A stretch of 64,000 bases of DNA from Balanoglossus misakiensis (lineage: Eukaryota > Hemichordata): assembly GCA_040954595.2 (NCBI GenBank), contig CM082582.2:13392001-13456000 (forward strand), read 5' to 3'. Both the position numbers and the translations under genes were made by a program. Below, piece after piece: positions 1 to 12,000 of this stretch (position 1 is its first letter; the number at the start of each line of letters is the position of its first letter). The notes beneath the pieces were generated by a model. The model was not told the origin of the DNA and ran no database searches. It worked only from the letters and a program-made list of their open reading frames with translations.

Positions 1-530
1 ACGGATACTTCCATAATTCTGTTTCTAAATAAGAAAGATTTATTTGAAGAAAAGATATCAAAATCTGCACTTACATTATGCTTCCCCGAGTATACAGGTG
101 AGTGGTTAATAGTGTCTTGTGGTTGAGAAATTGTAGTTTACAACCTCTGAGGCCATTTCTATACCATAGTTGTCAGCATGCTCATGACTTTTGCTCAAAA
201 TTTATTAGGTGGTGAGATTGGGGATTGAAATGAAATCTTGAAATAAACACTGGACTTGTAAAACATAATACCATGCCAAAAACAATCGGTAAAGTGACTT
301 GTGCCAATTTTTCACAACTTCTTTTTTTCTTCTCAATTTTAGGACCCAATACTTATCATGAAGCAGCAGCTTATATCCAAGCACAGTTTGAAAGCATGAA
401 CAAAAGCACTACCAAAGAGATCTATGGACACATGACATGTGCCACGGACACCAATAATATTCAGTTTGTATTTGATGCGGTAACGGACACCATTATTGCC
501 AACAATCTCAGGGGATGTGGCCTTTATTAA
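1..530 (+). CDS. GNAO1: G protein alpha-o subunit, last two coding exons (partial)
   Basis: Two exons are visible, 1-97 and 343-530 (stop TAA 528-530). They join in phase through a GGA codon, with donor gtgagt at 98 and acceptor ttttag ending at 342. The 94 residues are the C-terminal part of a heterotrimeric G protein alpha subunit. The first exon carries the guanine-specificity motif NKKD (residues 10-13 of the fragment). The second carries the TCATDT motif, also part of the guanine pocket, and the receptor-contacting tail ending NNLRGCGLY, which is diagnostic of alpha-o. The Cys four residues from the end is the known ADP-ribosylation site of Gi/o proteins. Alpha-o couples seven-transmembrane receptors to ion channels and adenylyl cyclase at the inner plasma membrane. 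The upstream exons, including the P-loop, lie outside the window. The family assignment is very secure; the symbol is by orthology. Confidence 0.95.
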
Positions 531-750
531 AACCCAGACAGACTGGAGAGTTTCTCAACATTTGCAAAGTCATCCAGGGTGCAAGAACGCCGATACCTAA
601 AAACCAATAGAGTCTGTTGGCCCCAAATTAGGTAATAATATCACAGCAAGGATGGTAGATCACAGCTGATTGGCTGTAGGGCAATTCAAATTGGCCAATC
701 ACAGCTTGTTTTTGCCACTTAGCTCAGTCCCATATTGGATCATGGGGGAA

Positions 751-756
751 AATAAA
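751..756 (+). terminator. Candidate polyadenylation signal of the G-alpha-o gene
   Basis: AATAAA lies about 220 bp downstream of the G-alpha-o stop codon and is the first such motif on that strand. Later copies (1778 and 3088) could give longer 3' UTRs. Confidence 0.4.
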
Positions 757-3270
757 TACCACTTAGTTTCCCAAAACAGAAATGCACAATGCCAAGCTAA
801 TGATTTCCCCATTTTCCCATTATATAGCTTGAGAATTAGTAATGTGCTATTTTCTATTAAAAACAATACAAAAAATCAAAACGAACAATATCTATCTAGC
901 AATCCTGTTTATTGAACAGTGCTTTTTTCTCTGTTCATGACAGACATTAAAGAAAGCTCTAATGTTAATGAAAAAAAATTAAAAAATAAGCCTTTGATGT
1001 GTAGTATTTTGTGTAGGACATAGTGACAGAGAATTTGCTCAGATCTTTAGATTGCTGTACATACAGATGTTGTTTACATATAATATATACGGTTCTTTTT
1101 TCTGACCAGTGTCCAAGTCTGCATATATGTGCTTACAAAGTAGATTATAAGGGGACCAGAAAAAATTGTCTCAATTTATTTATTAAACTGTTGGAAAAAA
1201 ATCATGTATACATGTTTTATTTGGAGTCTTTTTGACCAAATTCTAATCAGTGTTCTTTTTATGAAATTACGGATGAATATTGCATAATTATGAGACCAAT
1301 TTTAGAAAGGCTTTTCTACTCTCTATTTTACACTAACGCATCGCAAGATCCCCTTTGAGCAATACAAATGGGGATGTGGATATCAAGATCTACTGTCCTG
1401 TTCTGGGGGTGACGGTGTAGGTCACAAGACTTAGGCTGATGATAATCACAAATATTCATACAAATAGACTTCAGATTATACTTTTGAAGAATACACGAAT
1501 TGTTTAAATTCACCTGCATCGGTAACAGCAAACAACATTATATTCCCCCCAGAGTCATGCTCAATCTGCAGAAACTATCAGGAAAAAATCTGATTTTCAC
1601 ATTCGAGGCAGCACACAACTTTTAGAAATAAGCAATTAGAGAAAAGATAACAAAAATATATATGAAAAGTACAAAAAAAATGATAGATACTATTTTGCCT
1701 AGTGTACAATAATTGTGGACAACATTCCTTATCCTTGTGTTGTAAAACATACATTTTTGCTAATCCAAAACATTAAAAATAAATATAAAAAAATAATAGT
1801 CTTTCATTGAAAGCTTCCCTTTTAATTGTGAAACCAGTCTTTTTTCAGCACTGGTATTGTATTAAAATCCCACAGCTTATAATAGATAGTGATTGATGAA
1901 GAAAATGTTTTGACTGTGAGTCAAGGCATAGTTCAAGTTTAGTGGTACCGGTACACGTCAAATCTTTCAAGAAAAGTAGCGTTTTGTACACCAACAATTT
2001 TTTGTACTTTCAGTTGATATTGATAACTTACTTGCAAAACATGTTCCAGATGTGTCTGTTTTAAAAAAAAGGTAGAATGCCTATTGGCTTTCAGAACTGA
2101 CAAACATCCAATAAGAATTGGCCATTTTTAGAACCCAAACATGACCTCACAATCCTGGTATTTTTGTTGGCCAGAGCCATGTTTGACGCTGTGTATGCCA
2201 ACCACGTTTCAGTCAATTCTTGCCAAGTTGTCATGGTAACTCCTTTCCAAGCAAAACTTTGCATTCATCTTCCAATTTTGAACACCACATATCGGCAAAA
2301 ATGCCAGGATCGGTCGATGCTGAAGTCACGAAAATGGCCGACTTCTTTATGAAACATTTGGAAGTTTGCCAGATTTCATTCCTCAGAGACACACGTTTAC
2401 CTGCATCTAGCCACAGTTACCATGGAACCTGGAGATCCAGCCAATCCCAAACACCCTTCAAATCCATAAATGGGCATATGCAAATAAGAGGTGAGCGTGT
2501 GTCTTTAAACCTTTCACCATTTTCATCGTACAATGATCAAAATGTACCATTTGAAGAACAAACATGATCAATAATTTGACAGTGTAACAGACAGATGTAA
2601 ACTTCACTGAAAAGAAGACACTGTCTTTATTCTATGTTTGATATATTTTGACTTCTCTTTTCCTGTAAGATTTAATTTTCAAATATTTAATTTTAAAGTA
2701 TTTATTGATTATACCTCATCTGTTTGCAACACGTACTGCACTTATGCATGTACATTGTATTAGCTTACCTGAAAACGAAACACCAATTTCTTAGTGGCTA
2801 GGTTGGCTATACTCACATGAGCCAGTGTAATTTAATTCATTCATGACAAATGTGTACTCCCCTTTGAAGCCATTAATTGTGAAACTTAATTCATTTTGTT
2901 TTTGTCATACTTTGCAAAGCTAAATATGTTGTATGATATGCAGACAGATTGTGGAGACTAATTTTGCGAAGAAATCGTGGCATTCTCATGTGGGGCGTTT
3001 TTTTGTCCTCTACTTGTATTCATTTAATTGTCACCCATTTCATCATGTGCAGACTACAACTAGATGTAATAATTGACACATTAAAACAATAAATTCTCAA
3101 GACATGGCATTCCATTCTGTCACATTGTAGACCTGGGTGACCCTAAATGACCTGGTATAGTTAAAGCCCTCTGGGTTATGGGAAGGTCAGGTTGACCTTC
3201 TCTGTGAACTTTGCATACATGCTAGTATTCAACAGAAGTTTTTCTTCCCAGTTGCACATATGTTATTCCT

Positions 3271-3360
3271 TTAACCCTTTCACCACCATGATTTTGTCTT
3301 AACCACTTGTTTTCTATGGAAAAGTTGGGCCTGTATACAGGAAAATGGGGTGGGAGAAAA
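3271..3360 (+). mobile_element. MITE-like ~90-bp element, copy 1
   Basis: It begins TTAACCCTTTCACCACC and ends with a degraded inverted counterpart (ATGGGGTGGGAGAAAA). The core reads TTTTCTATGGAAAAGTTGG, then a CTGTATACAGG segment. Related copies with the same core lie at about 9104-9190, 18699-18776 and 21974-22066. Small size, inverted ends and scattered copies suggest a non-autonomous DNA transposon; no transposase is present. Confidence 0.6.
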
Positions 3361-4529
3361 GTCAAAAGTCTCAAGGTCAACATATCAAAATGTAAAAGCC
3401 AATATATGGAAAGTTAATGCACACACAACAAAACATCACATGAAAATGTTGCAGCCCTCTCTTGCACACACTGCCGCTCTTAACAATTGAAACCATTGGT
3501 CTGCAAAAACCCCACAAAACTTATGTTTTATATTTACACTAAAGCTACTTGCTTGCCTTTTGTTGTCTTTTTTTTTTCAAAATATAAAACTAATCCTTTT
3601 GAGCTTAGTAGGAATGTAGTGTTCAGAATTTAGCGGGGAAATCTCTCCACTTATAATTGTACTTACAAGACATCATAGTTGACGGCACTGGAAAAGTTTA
3701 ATATTGACCTCTAACTTTGTTTAATTTTAGTCCTTTGTTGGGGACAAAGTCTTCTTTGAGGAAAGAAATGGCAAACACAAATGACAGCAAACAAAATATG
3801 GAGACACACTGTTCTGTAATCATTAAGAAGCTATAAGGTCCTTTAATCAAAGAGTTATGTATTACAATACACCAATTTCTGAAATAAAGTGGCTATCTTT
3901 AATGTCTCTCACAGTTTGTGTCCATACATGGTTTTCTTAAGAGCTGTGGATTAATTAAAATATGCTCATGGTTAAAATTTCTTTATTAAGTGGGGCAAGG
4001 GGCAATCTGTTAAAAATCAGATGTAGGGAACGGCGACGTCTTTTACTTGCGCGGTTCGGTTTTTTATTCTGTCGGCTCACACTACTCGCAGCATACAGTT
4101 ATTTTGTCACATAAAGCTGTTCTTGTAAATAGGGTGTCTCAATTAACTGGACAGGATGTGGTAATTTTTCTGTAGTTAAAGATATTATGGTCAATAATGG
4201 CTTATTAAATGTCTGTAAATGATGATGAATGACAGACATTGAAAAGATATAACAAAGGGAATATAAGAGATTCAGCTGATGACGATAATATTCGTACATC
4301 AACGCCTTAGTCACCTAATGAAGTACCCTGTCAATGCAAATGTTGATCTCTGCTAGATTGACCTCATTTGTGTTTGAGGGCGCCATACTTGATGTGTTTG
4401 ACTGCAGGGAGTTGCTCATAGTCATTGACGTGTGAATTTATAATGTACTCCACGAATTGTGTATGTCATCAGGGGTCACTGTGAAATAACTTACAAATAA
4501 TACGTTACGCTTCCGTGTTAAAAAAAGTC

Positions 4530-4535
4530 TTTATT
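4530..4535 (-). terminator. Distal polyadenylation signal of the F-box gene
   Basis: TTTATT on the plus strand is AATAAA on the minus strand, about 410 bp past the F-box stop codon. A nearer copy is at 4885-4890; I cannot tell which is used. Confidence 0.4.
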
Positions 4536-4884
4536 GATAAAACTCATGCTTTGGTTCAACTCCATTTTCTCAGTGGCAGGGAAATGAGGTGAAATGGTAA
4601 AAACAAGACTATTGAAAAGACACACCTCTCAGACCATCAGATAAAATTTGATATCAATTGCAAAAACTGCTTGCAGTGATTTCTTAAAATAAAAGGCACT
4701 GCACTTGCATACAGATCCTAAAAAGTTACAGGTAAAGGAAAACTTTACTGGCAATATCTTGCATTGAAATTTAAATCCATCCTTGAAATTGTGGGAAGTG
4801 TTCATGCTCTTTCTTCCACATTCTGGATTAACTTACAAGTACTTCAGTCAATGTGTCAGATCTTGATGGTAGTTAAGGTGGTGT

Positions 4885-4890
4885 TTTATT
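4885..4890 (-). terminator. Proximal polyadenylation signal of the F-box gene
   Basis: AATAAA on the minus strand, about 57 bp past the F-box stop codon. Using it would give a very short 3' UTR. Confidence 0.35.
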
Positions 4891-4946
4891 GATATATTAC
4901 ATTGTACTTGCAAGAACACATGGTGAAAAACCAAGCCCCAATGATT

Positions 4947-6578
4947 TCACAAAGCCCACCCTTTCTTATGTCCAGCACAGTAACATGTGTGTTTCAGCTG
5001 CTCATCCAGTGAGGAATAGCACAACGTTCTCCAGTCTTCCTGCAGGATGTGGTCATTTATCTTTTGGAGATTTGGAGCACCTTCACTGAGAACATCATAG
5101 AGACAAGCAATATTGATAGCATTAGCCGGTAGCAGTGGTCCAGTCCATGGAAGTCGGGCAACGATCAAAGTCTGTAAGTTTGGCAGATTGACACTTCCAA
5201 GAAAGAGGCCCTTGCAGAGAGCAATGTCAAGATACTTGAGTGACTTTGACATCATGCTGTAGTGGGGATGGACACTGCCTGGTTTGTAGGGTATCCAAAT
5301 TTCAAGTTTGAGCGATTCTAACGATTCCATGCTACGTAGCAAATGGTTAATTCTGTTCTGGGAGATACTCTTGTAAACCCAAATGCGGAAAAGTTCAAGG
5401 CATCGGATTTGCTCAAAGGACTTCAGTAAATCAATGGACACTTCTGACCAATCAAATTCAAAGCGAAAAGTATGAACTGATTGGGAAACTTCCCTGAGTG
5501 CTGTAAGAAATTTCTGGAATGCCCTGACTCGCTGATACTTCTTTCCTTCAAGAAAATCCTCGGTTCCATAAAGTGAACTAGGTTTCTCCTTTGTTACCGT
5601 CCAACTGCACTCAACCACAGAAAGCTCCTTCATATTTGTCATACTGATTGCATACAAAAGCATTTTCAACCACACTTCGTCGTCTTCCTGGAGATCAAAC
5701 TGAAACTGGATTTTCCTGAGGATTGCCTTCCGGGCAGCCAGGTGGGCAACATACTGGTAGGCCCTCTTCTTGAACAAGAGATAATCAGATACAGATCTGT
5801 TAATGCATTTGTCACACGTGCGTAAGGGTCTCATAAACCCAGCAACTGCACACAGGCAGGGGCTGAGGAGACTGAAATCTGCGCAGGACCACAGTCGTGG
5901 GGTATACATCAGCTCACTCCACAGTCTGCTAACTGTCGACAATTTCGCCTTCTCAATAGCATTGAGAAATGAAAACACACGCAGCTGACATTCCTTTGGT
6001 AACTTCTCAAATGGAAATACATCAGGAACAGTTTCTTGGTGTTCAGTTCTGTCTTGGGTTTTCCCGAGATTTCTGGAAGTTGATTTGTACATTGGACCAG
6101 CAGATTCCATCAATCTGTTACGTACAGTAATAGTATAAAACATAAGGATAAGGTCATTGACAATGACATTAAGTGTCAATCATCGGATAGATCTTCCTAC
6201 CTTAACTTTTTTATTATTATAAAAAAGATGCGATATTTCAGAGAGTAAAAATCCACAGGATATTTCATAAGCGGAGAGATCAAAGGTGTCTCTCCGATTC
6301 TAATAAACTGTGACGTTCTGGTTTGGCAACAGCTGAGCGCAGTGAAGGACAATCGACATTGATGCTCATTGCAATGCATTCGCTGTAGCCTAGAATCATC
6401 GTGTTTTCAGTATCGTCAGTCAAAGCCATTTCAAATAAAGAATCGTTTTAAACACATAAATTGGCAGAACTGACAAAAGTCAGTGGAGACATAGTTATCA
6501 TCTGACAGATAGATCACAGGCGCAGGATTATACGATCACTTACGTGGAGCTGGACTTTCCTCCCTTCTCTGTGTACAT
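4947..6578 (-). CDS. F-box protein with leucine-rich C-terminal region
   Basis: Two coding exons are proposed: 6578-6544 and 6114-4947, with stop TGA at 4949-4947. Donor gtaagt follows 6544 and acceptor cgtaacag precedes 6114. The joined frame is open and gives 400 residues starting MYTEKGGKSSST. If the first exon is wrong, the in-exon ATG at 6110 gives 387 residues. The F-box lies at about residues 46-90, with PFEKLPKECQLRVFSFL, the STVSR segment and the LW pair typical of the fold. F-box proteins bind SKP1 and bring substrates to SCF ubiquitin ligases. The rest has Leu-rich stretches such as LKYLDIALCKGL and LPNLQTLIVARLP, probably a degenerate LRR substrate-binding region. The gene is convergent with the G-alpha-o gene and head-to-head with WDR59. 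I do not assign an FBXO/FBXL number; the substrate is unknown. The F-box call is firm, the first exon moderate. Confidence 0.85.
6115..6543 (-). other. Intron 1 of the F-box gene
   Basis: This 429-bp intron is inferred from donor gtaagt (minus strand, starting at 6543) and acceptor AG at 6116-6115. A spurious open frame at 6197-6379 lies inside it. I see no other feature. Confidence 0.55.
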
Positions 6579-6806
6579 TTCTTTACTTCCTCGTTTGTTA
6601 ATTTGTTCATCACTTCTTTTCTATTATGTCGTAAAATAAACTTCACGGGCTTTTATAGTGCAAAACAAGTAATGACAAATCTTTTATTACAAAAAATACC
6701 AATGTGTTTCAATAAAAGATTATAATAAAGGTAATTCCTTAAAGTCCCCTATGCTTTCTCATATTACTCATAACGTAAGATCTACCACCTTACGGCAACT
6801 GGGAAA
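6579..6806. promoter_or_regulatory. Candidate bidirectional promoter, F-box gene / WDR59
   Basis: Only 228 bp separate the proposed F-box start (minus, 6578) from the WDR59 start (plus, 6807). Both 5' UTRs and any core promoter must lie here unless further non-coding exons exist. I see no canonical TATA box in a convincing position for either gene. Head-to-head spacing of this size commonly reflects a shared promoter. Transcription starts are not visible from sequence. Confidence 0.5.
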
Positions 6807-9007
6807 ATGGCAGCAAGATGGAGCGAAAATATCGTTGCAGAGCACAGAGAACTTCAGGTAATTTAGCATCATTTGCTTCACCAACACTGTTCTCATAAGC
6901 AGTGCACTTATAGAGTACCAGGCTCTCGATTGCCGAAGCATTTTCGTTTTTGCTATACCTTCAAGTGGCGTGTACTTGATTAGAATGACCCACGCCACGC
7001 TGAGAATGTAGTGTATGTATGTAGAGTAGTCTGCACGATGGAAAGTGTTATTTAGTAGTACGTAGTCCTGCGAGAATGATGAGTCTCCGGCTAATATTGG
7101 CTGCCCCGCCCACTCTTTCATAACAGTTTGGCTATGTCGGCCATCTTGTTTGTTTGTTTGTTTGTTTGTCTTTGTGTTTGTTTGTTTGTTTGTTTGTTCA
7201 GTTCTGTATAGTTATCTTTGTAAAGAATCGACGAAGAGATTTTTTTGAGTTTATGTTTGCCATTGAAGAGCATGGGCTGTTTGTCTACATTAAAGTATAT
7301 TTAACAACAACAACAACAACGACAATGTTTATTCATTCAGTCATTCGTTCGTTCATTCATTCATTCATTCATTCATTCATTCATTCATTCATTCATTCAT
7401 TCATTCATTGGTTTGTTTCATTGATTGTTTGTTTGTTTTTGTTTTTGTTTGTGTGTTTTTTCAAGCATATTCAAGAATAAAAGAATGTCATATTCTTGGG
7501 CCCATAATAAAATAGCTTTAAGCACAGGTCTTATTATTTTGTAAAAATATACATGTTGTGAGAACAAGTCAGTTGATTTGGACCCAAATAAGAAAAAGTG
7601 CTTTCACCAAACAATTTTGTCATATTCCAATCTCATGAAAAACATACGTTTAAAAAAGAGCTGTATTTGTTTTCAATTGCCCACAACCATACAGGGCATT
7701 TGTCGAGTCATATTTTTCACTTACACAGTACTATCAGCACAGTCTGAATTTCAATTAAAAAATTTGAATTATTATTAATATGTGATAATTTTGTCTTTGC
7801 AGGCCAATGCAATGGCTGTGGATTGCTCAGGCCAGTTTGCCATCCTTGCTGGGTATGTTAACTGTGTGTCATTATAAAATATCAAGCATATATATACATA
7901 ATGACATGTTGCCTCATTTACATTGTGCAAAGTCTGACTGCAGGTCTTGTCCCATAGTGCAAGTACATGTATGGAAATGTCTCTGTGTTAAAAATATTGC
8001 ACAATCATAACAATGCAGTTGACGAGTCTCAGCTTAATGTCAAAATGATCAAACAACAAATTAAAATGTAAGGTGTATATACTGGAAGTAGAATGTGTGG
8101 CTGGACTGTGGCCTAGGCACAGTCGAGAATCTTTCTAAAGTTTCTTGAGATGTTGACAGAGCGCCACCTATAGTCAGGTTTAACAATGTACAGATCTATC
8201 CAACATTAGAGACGCCCTTATTTTGATGTTATGAACATGTGAACAAATTAAGATTTGTTTCTGCTTTGTTTTCATATTAAAGCTGTTGTTGTTTGTGTAA
8301 ATTCTCTAGTTTGGATAAACCCCCATGTTAAACTCATTCTTGGAATGAATGTGACATGATTGACAGTCTTTGAATGATCAATAACTTTGGGAAACATCTT
8401 GACAGAGTATTACTGAATAAATTCGTTTCATGCTCCTTCCCTTTTTCACTCATAGCAAAAGAGTTTTGGCCGTGATCAACCTGGATAAACCTCAAAAGAT
8501 TGTGAAAAGAGTTACAAGACAAAGTAGATGGGAGGTTGGAGTTATGGAATGGAATCCCCACACTGCAAACAAGCATCTTTTTGTGGCCACGGTAAGACAA
8601 AGTGAAGTGTGTACAGATTGAGTGACTGACACAATAATGTGACTTTCCATGGAAAACAATGACCAAAATATGTCAAAAAAGCTACTTTTCTCTTTACAGT
8701 GTATAGGTTATAACACTGGATATCAGTGTTTGTAATGGACATTTGTTGGTTGGAATAAAATGTTTTGATTCTGCAAATGAAACTTGTCAGTAAAAAATGT
8801 ATATGTACTATCTCAGAGTTTTTCAATCTTTGTATTTGTTTGTGTGAGGCAAGTGTGCGTGTGCTTGTTCATTTTTTTTAGAACTCTAAAAAATAAACAT
8901 GAACGTGTTGATTCTTTGCAGTCCAATCAAAGCGCCGATGTTTGGAGTTGGGAGAATGGGAAAGAAAAACAACAGACAACGTTGAAGGCACACACCAGAG
9001 TAATAAG
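6807..9007 (+). other. WDR59: WDR59 exons 1-4 (N-terminal WD40 blades)
   Basis: Exons: 6807-6857, 7803-7852, 8456-8591 and 8922-9007. They encode MAARWSENIV, then DCSGQFAILAGKRVLAVINL, RQSRWEVGVMEWNPH, SNQSADVWSWENG and LKAHTRVIR, the first one to two WD40 blades. Donors are gtaatt, gtatgt, gtaaga and gtaagt. Exon 4 ends after two bases of an AGT codon that is completed by exon 5, nearly 10 kb away. Confidence 0.92.
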
Positions 9008-12000
9008 GTAAGTTTATGTGTCAGTTATAAAACTTACCTGTCAGTGTTCGACTGTACATAGCACTTGTCATGACTGCCAAATGTAGTTCGGTTCACATAG
9101 ATGTGAACTCTTTCACCTCATCTGCCTGTACAGTGGTCCATCCACATCATAGAAAACAATACAATGTGACCAAAGTGTTGTGGTAAAACGTTGCCCAAGC
9201 ATTTCTAAGCTTTACAATTCCCATAGCAACCCTGATCCTAGTTTTGACCCTCTTGACAACAGAATTCCTCTGTGATATGGGTGTCTCCACACACCCTGAT
9301 GTTGTACCATAGACTGTAGAGGGAAGTGTTTGTACCCTTCATTAACAACCAAGGTTACACAGGTTGAGTGTTGTCAGTGACAACGGCTTACAGTAATTTA
9401 CCAGTACCTTCATTATTTCAAATTTTTTGGATCTCAAAAGGTCCCATGTTCACATAGCTCAGCACATCTATGGAATTCTCGGTTTGCTAGTGTATTTGGT
9501 AGGTGTTAATAGTCCTACTTAGGGATTAATATAACATACACTAATGACTGTAGTCAGAATGTCCTGAAAGCTAATTGGTCAGTGGCATGAATTGCCCTAT
9601 TAAAGAATGTTAATCACTTTATTTTATGTTGGTCTGTAATTGACTTTAACTTCATTTGGGTTATCTGTAAAAAAAAGTATAAAACTACCGCCAGGGTATG
9701 CATGGCACCAGACTAATTCCTCTGTCAACACTGCATAAGTGTTAGGTGTAGGTGACTTGGCTGAGATGTAAGTGTTAGGCTGTTATTGTCAACTTTCAAA
9801 CTTTCACATACCTCATTGTTGGTGGCTTCTAATTTTAGAGGTGTTTAGTAGATAAAGTGGGCATACATGTAGTAAGTCAGATGGCATGTTATATATGGAA
9901 ACAAGTGGGTACAATTAATGCTCAATTGTTTCAGCCTTCGTAAATCTGTGAGGTGTAAAACTGATTGCCTCCTGCAAGCACAAGCGAGGTGCACTTCAAT
10001 GTGCCAGACAGAATGACCTTAAAAGGAGACCGCTCTGTAATCAGTAGACCTGTCATTGTTTCCAAATTTATGCGACATGGATGAAGTGGCTTGAGATCAA
10101 GAGTCAATCCCCCTAAAACTCTGACCACGCAGCGAGCCTCCGATTGTGTTTTTCAGCCTTCGGTCGATTAAGGATAATCACCCTGGTGCTATTTGCTGCT
10201 GGGTTTAAATAGGCAAAATGCACCGTTAATGGTTTGTGCAAATGGTTACATAGGGAGGTGTGGTTGCCACACATCTACCTACCCCCACTGTAAGGCATAC
10301 CTGGCTCCAAAGTAATTCCTTTGTAAACAATTCCCAGTAACAGTTAGGGAGTTATTTATTTACTTTTCAGCCTCATACTTTATTGTAGTTTTTGATAACT
10401 GCCCATTTCCAGGTGAAATTAGGCTCTTCACATGTTGTGTCGTTCAGTGAAATCATTTCTGCGTGTTTACGAGCACGGCACCTATTGGCATATAGCACTC
10501 GTTGGTTTGTCATCACCAAAGCTGGACGCTCTCTGCCACATCTCGTGAAGTTCTGAAATCTTCCACGGAGCATCGAACATCAAAAGTCGATCAGCATTTC
10601 TTAATCACTTCAAGAGACTCTTTCCTTGTTCATGACAGCATCTGAGCGATCAGCATTCGTACTTTGTTACAAACAGGGTGTTGTGACTGCATGCCCCCTG
10701 TCCTTGTCAAAGCTCTGTGAGTTCTCACCTCGCGTACAAAAAAACCCAACAACGTGCAACTGGTATTGGAGTTTTGAATTCATCATGGCAGACAAAAAGT
10801 AAAATTTCCATCACATCAACCAAGAGGGACACCTGCTAAACAGACAAATCTGTCAACCACAGGCAATTTAAGGTAATTATAATTTTTCATTTTCATTTAA
10901 CAAAAAAAATGTCAACACATAAGCAGACAAACATCTTGAACTTGTTCATTATAAACAAATCAATCATAGTCATTTGACATTTGACAAAAAAAACCCAGAT
11001 AACCGTGGTGGAGAAAAACAGTTGAACAGTTCAGGGAAACCAATGACCATGGTCTTAATCACAGATGTCAGTGGTAAAGATATACAATTTTACATTATCA
11101 GAAGTCTTGTAAAATGGAGACACTCCTTTGTATTGTAGAAATGTGTGAGTAATATTGAAATTTGTTTTGTAAAGTTTATTATTTGTGTTTTCTTTTATCA
11201 GTTTGCTTAAAGCTGCCTGAAGTATCACAATTTTTATCATGTAACCCTGCTTTGTTTTGGCACACAGCGTTTGACTTTACGACTGCTTCGGCAAAATGGC
11301 AAATGCACTGAGTCTGCGAGTCATGCGAATGAACAACATGGAAGACTGGAAACTGCAACAGAGGAAAGCCAAGTTGGAGAAGGATAAAAAATGCAGCCTC
11401 AAGTCCATTCATTACGAAATTATGGACACACGGAAAATTGTCGGTCACAGGCGGATGTCACATGCAGTTCTCAAGCCAGTCACGCATGTTGCGCGACGGC
11501 CATCGGCACCTTGTGTACCAAGGTTGCCTTCCAGCAAAGACGGACAAACTGTCACGTTTAACTGTGAAGAGGAGAGTGATAACACCAGCAACTGGATTGA
11601 TTATGATGATGACGATGATAGCGATGGTTGGATTGACTTTGTAGAAAAGCTGAATACTGACAAGGAGACTCGAGTGGAGACAGCTGCAAAGAATGCTCAC
11701 GTGTCGGAGAATGGATGGAATATACAGAACACCAATGATGCGGCACCTTTAGAGAAGAAAAAATTCTGTCCCTTTGGCAGACCGATGTCACAGACACACT
11801 TTGCTGATGCATACGGGTGCAGAGCGCGGGGAGATTCCTACAAACCAAGACCAAGTTCCTTTTCTGGTTTCACCAACAGAGAGCAGCCTCCCCCAATTCA
11901 GCGGGTTGCAAGTCGAAGCAAACTTGACCCCCGACCCACGCGTTCTGCGGGGTCAATGAGGGTCACCCGCAGCGCCGGCAAGGGAAGTGCAGGCTCGCTG

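Larger units (their letters stand above)
531..4946. other. GNAO 3' UTR and intergenic DNA
   Basis: No convincing coding exon is seen in these 4.4 kb. AATAAA motifs on the plus strand at 751-756, 1778-1783 and 3088-3093 are possible polyadenylation signals for the G-alpha-o transcript, so its 3' UTR could be short or long. Minus-strand signals near the right end belong to the F-box gene. One MITE-like repeat sits at 3271-3360. Several short open frames occur but have no recognisable family. Confidence 0.6.

Noticed and set aside
2164-2567. Possible small gene with 62- and 115-codon frames after the G-alpha-o gene
   Set aside because: The longer frame begins at a non-ATG codon, no domain or conserved motif is visible, and it lies in a probable 3' UTR or intergenic stretch. 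A gtgagc after 2490 looks donor-like but has no partner.
6544-6610. ATG at 6610 as the start of the F-box protein
   Set aside because: After splicing to the acceptor at 6114 this frame meets TGA at once; the ATG at 6578 is in frame instead.
7154-7480. 108-codon frame rich in Phe, Ile and His
   Set aside because: It is the translation of the microsatellite cluster in WDR59 intron 1.
10373-10573. 66-codon minus-strand frame in WDR59 intron 4 with an Arg/Cys-rich sequence
   Set aside because: No homologous feature recognised and no splice context; it may be an old repeat remnant, but this cannot be shown here.
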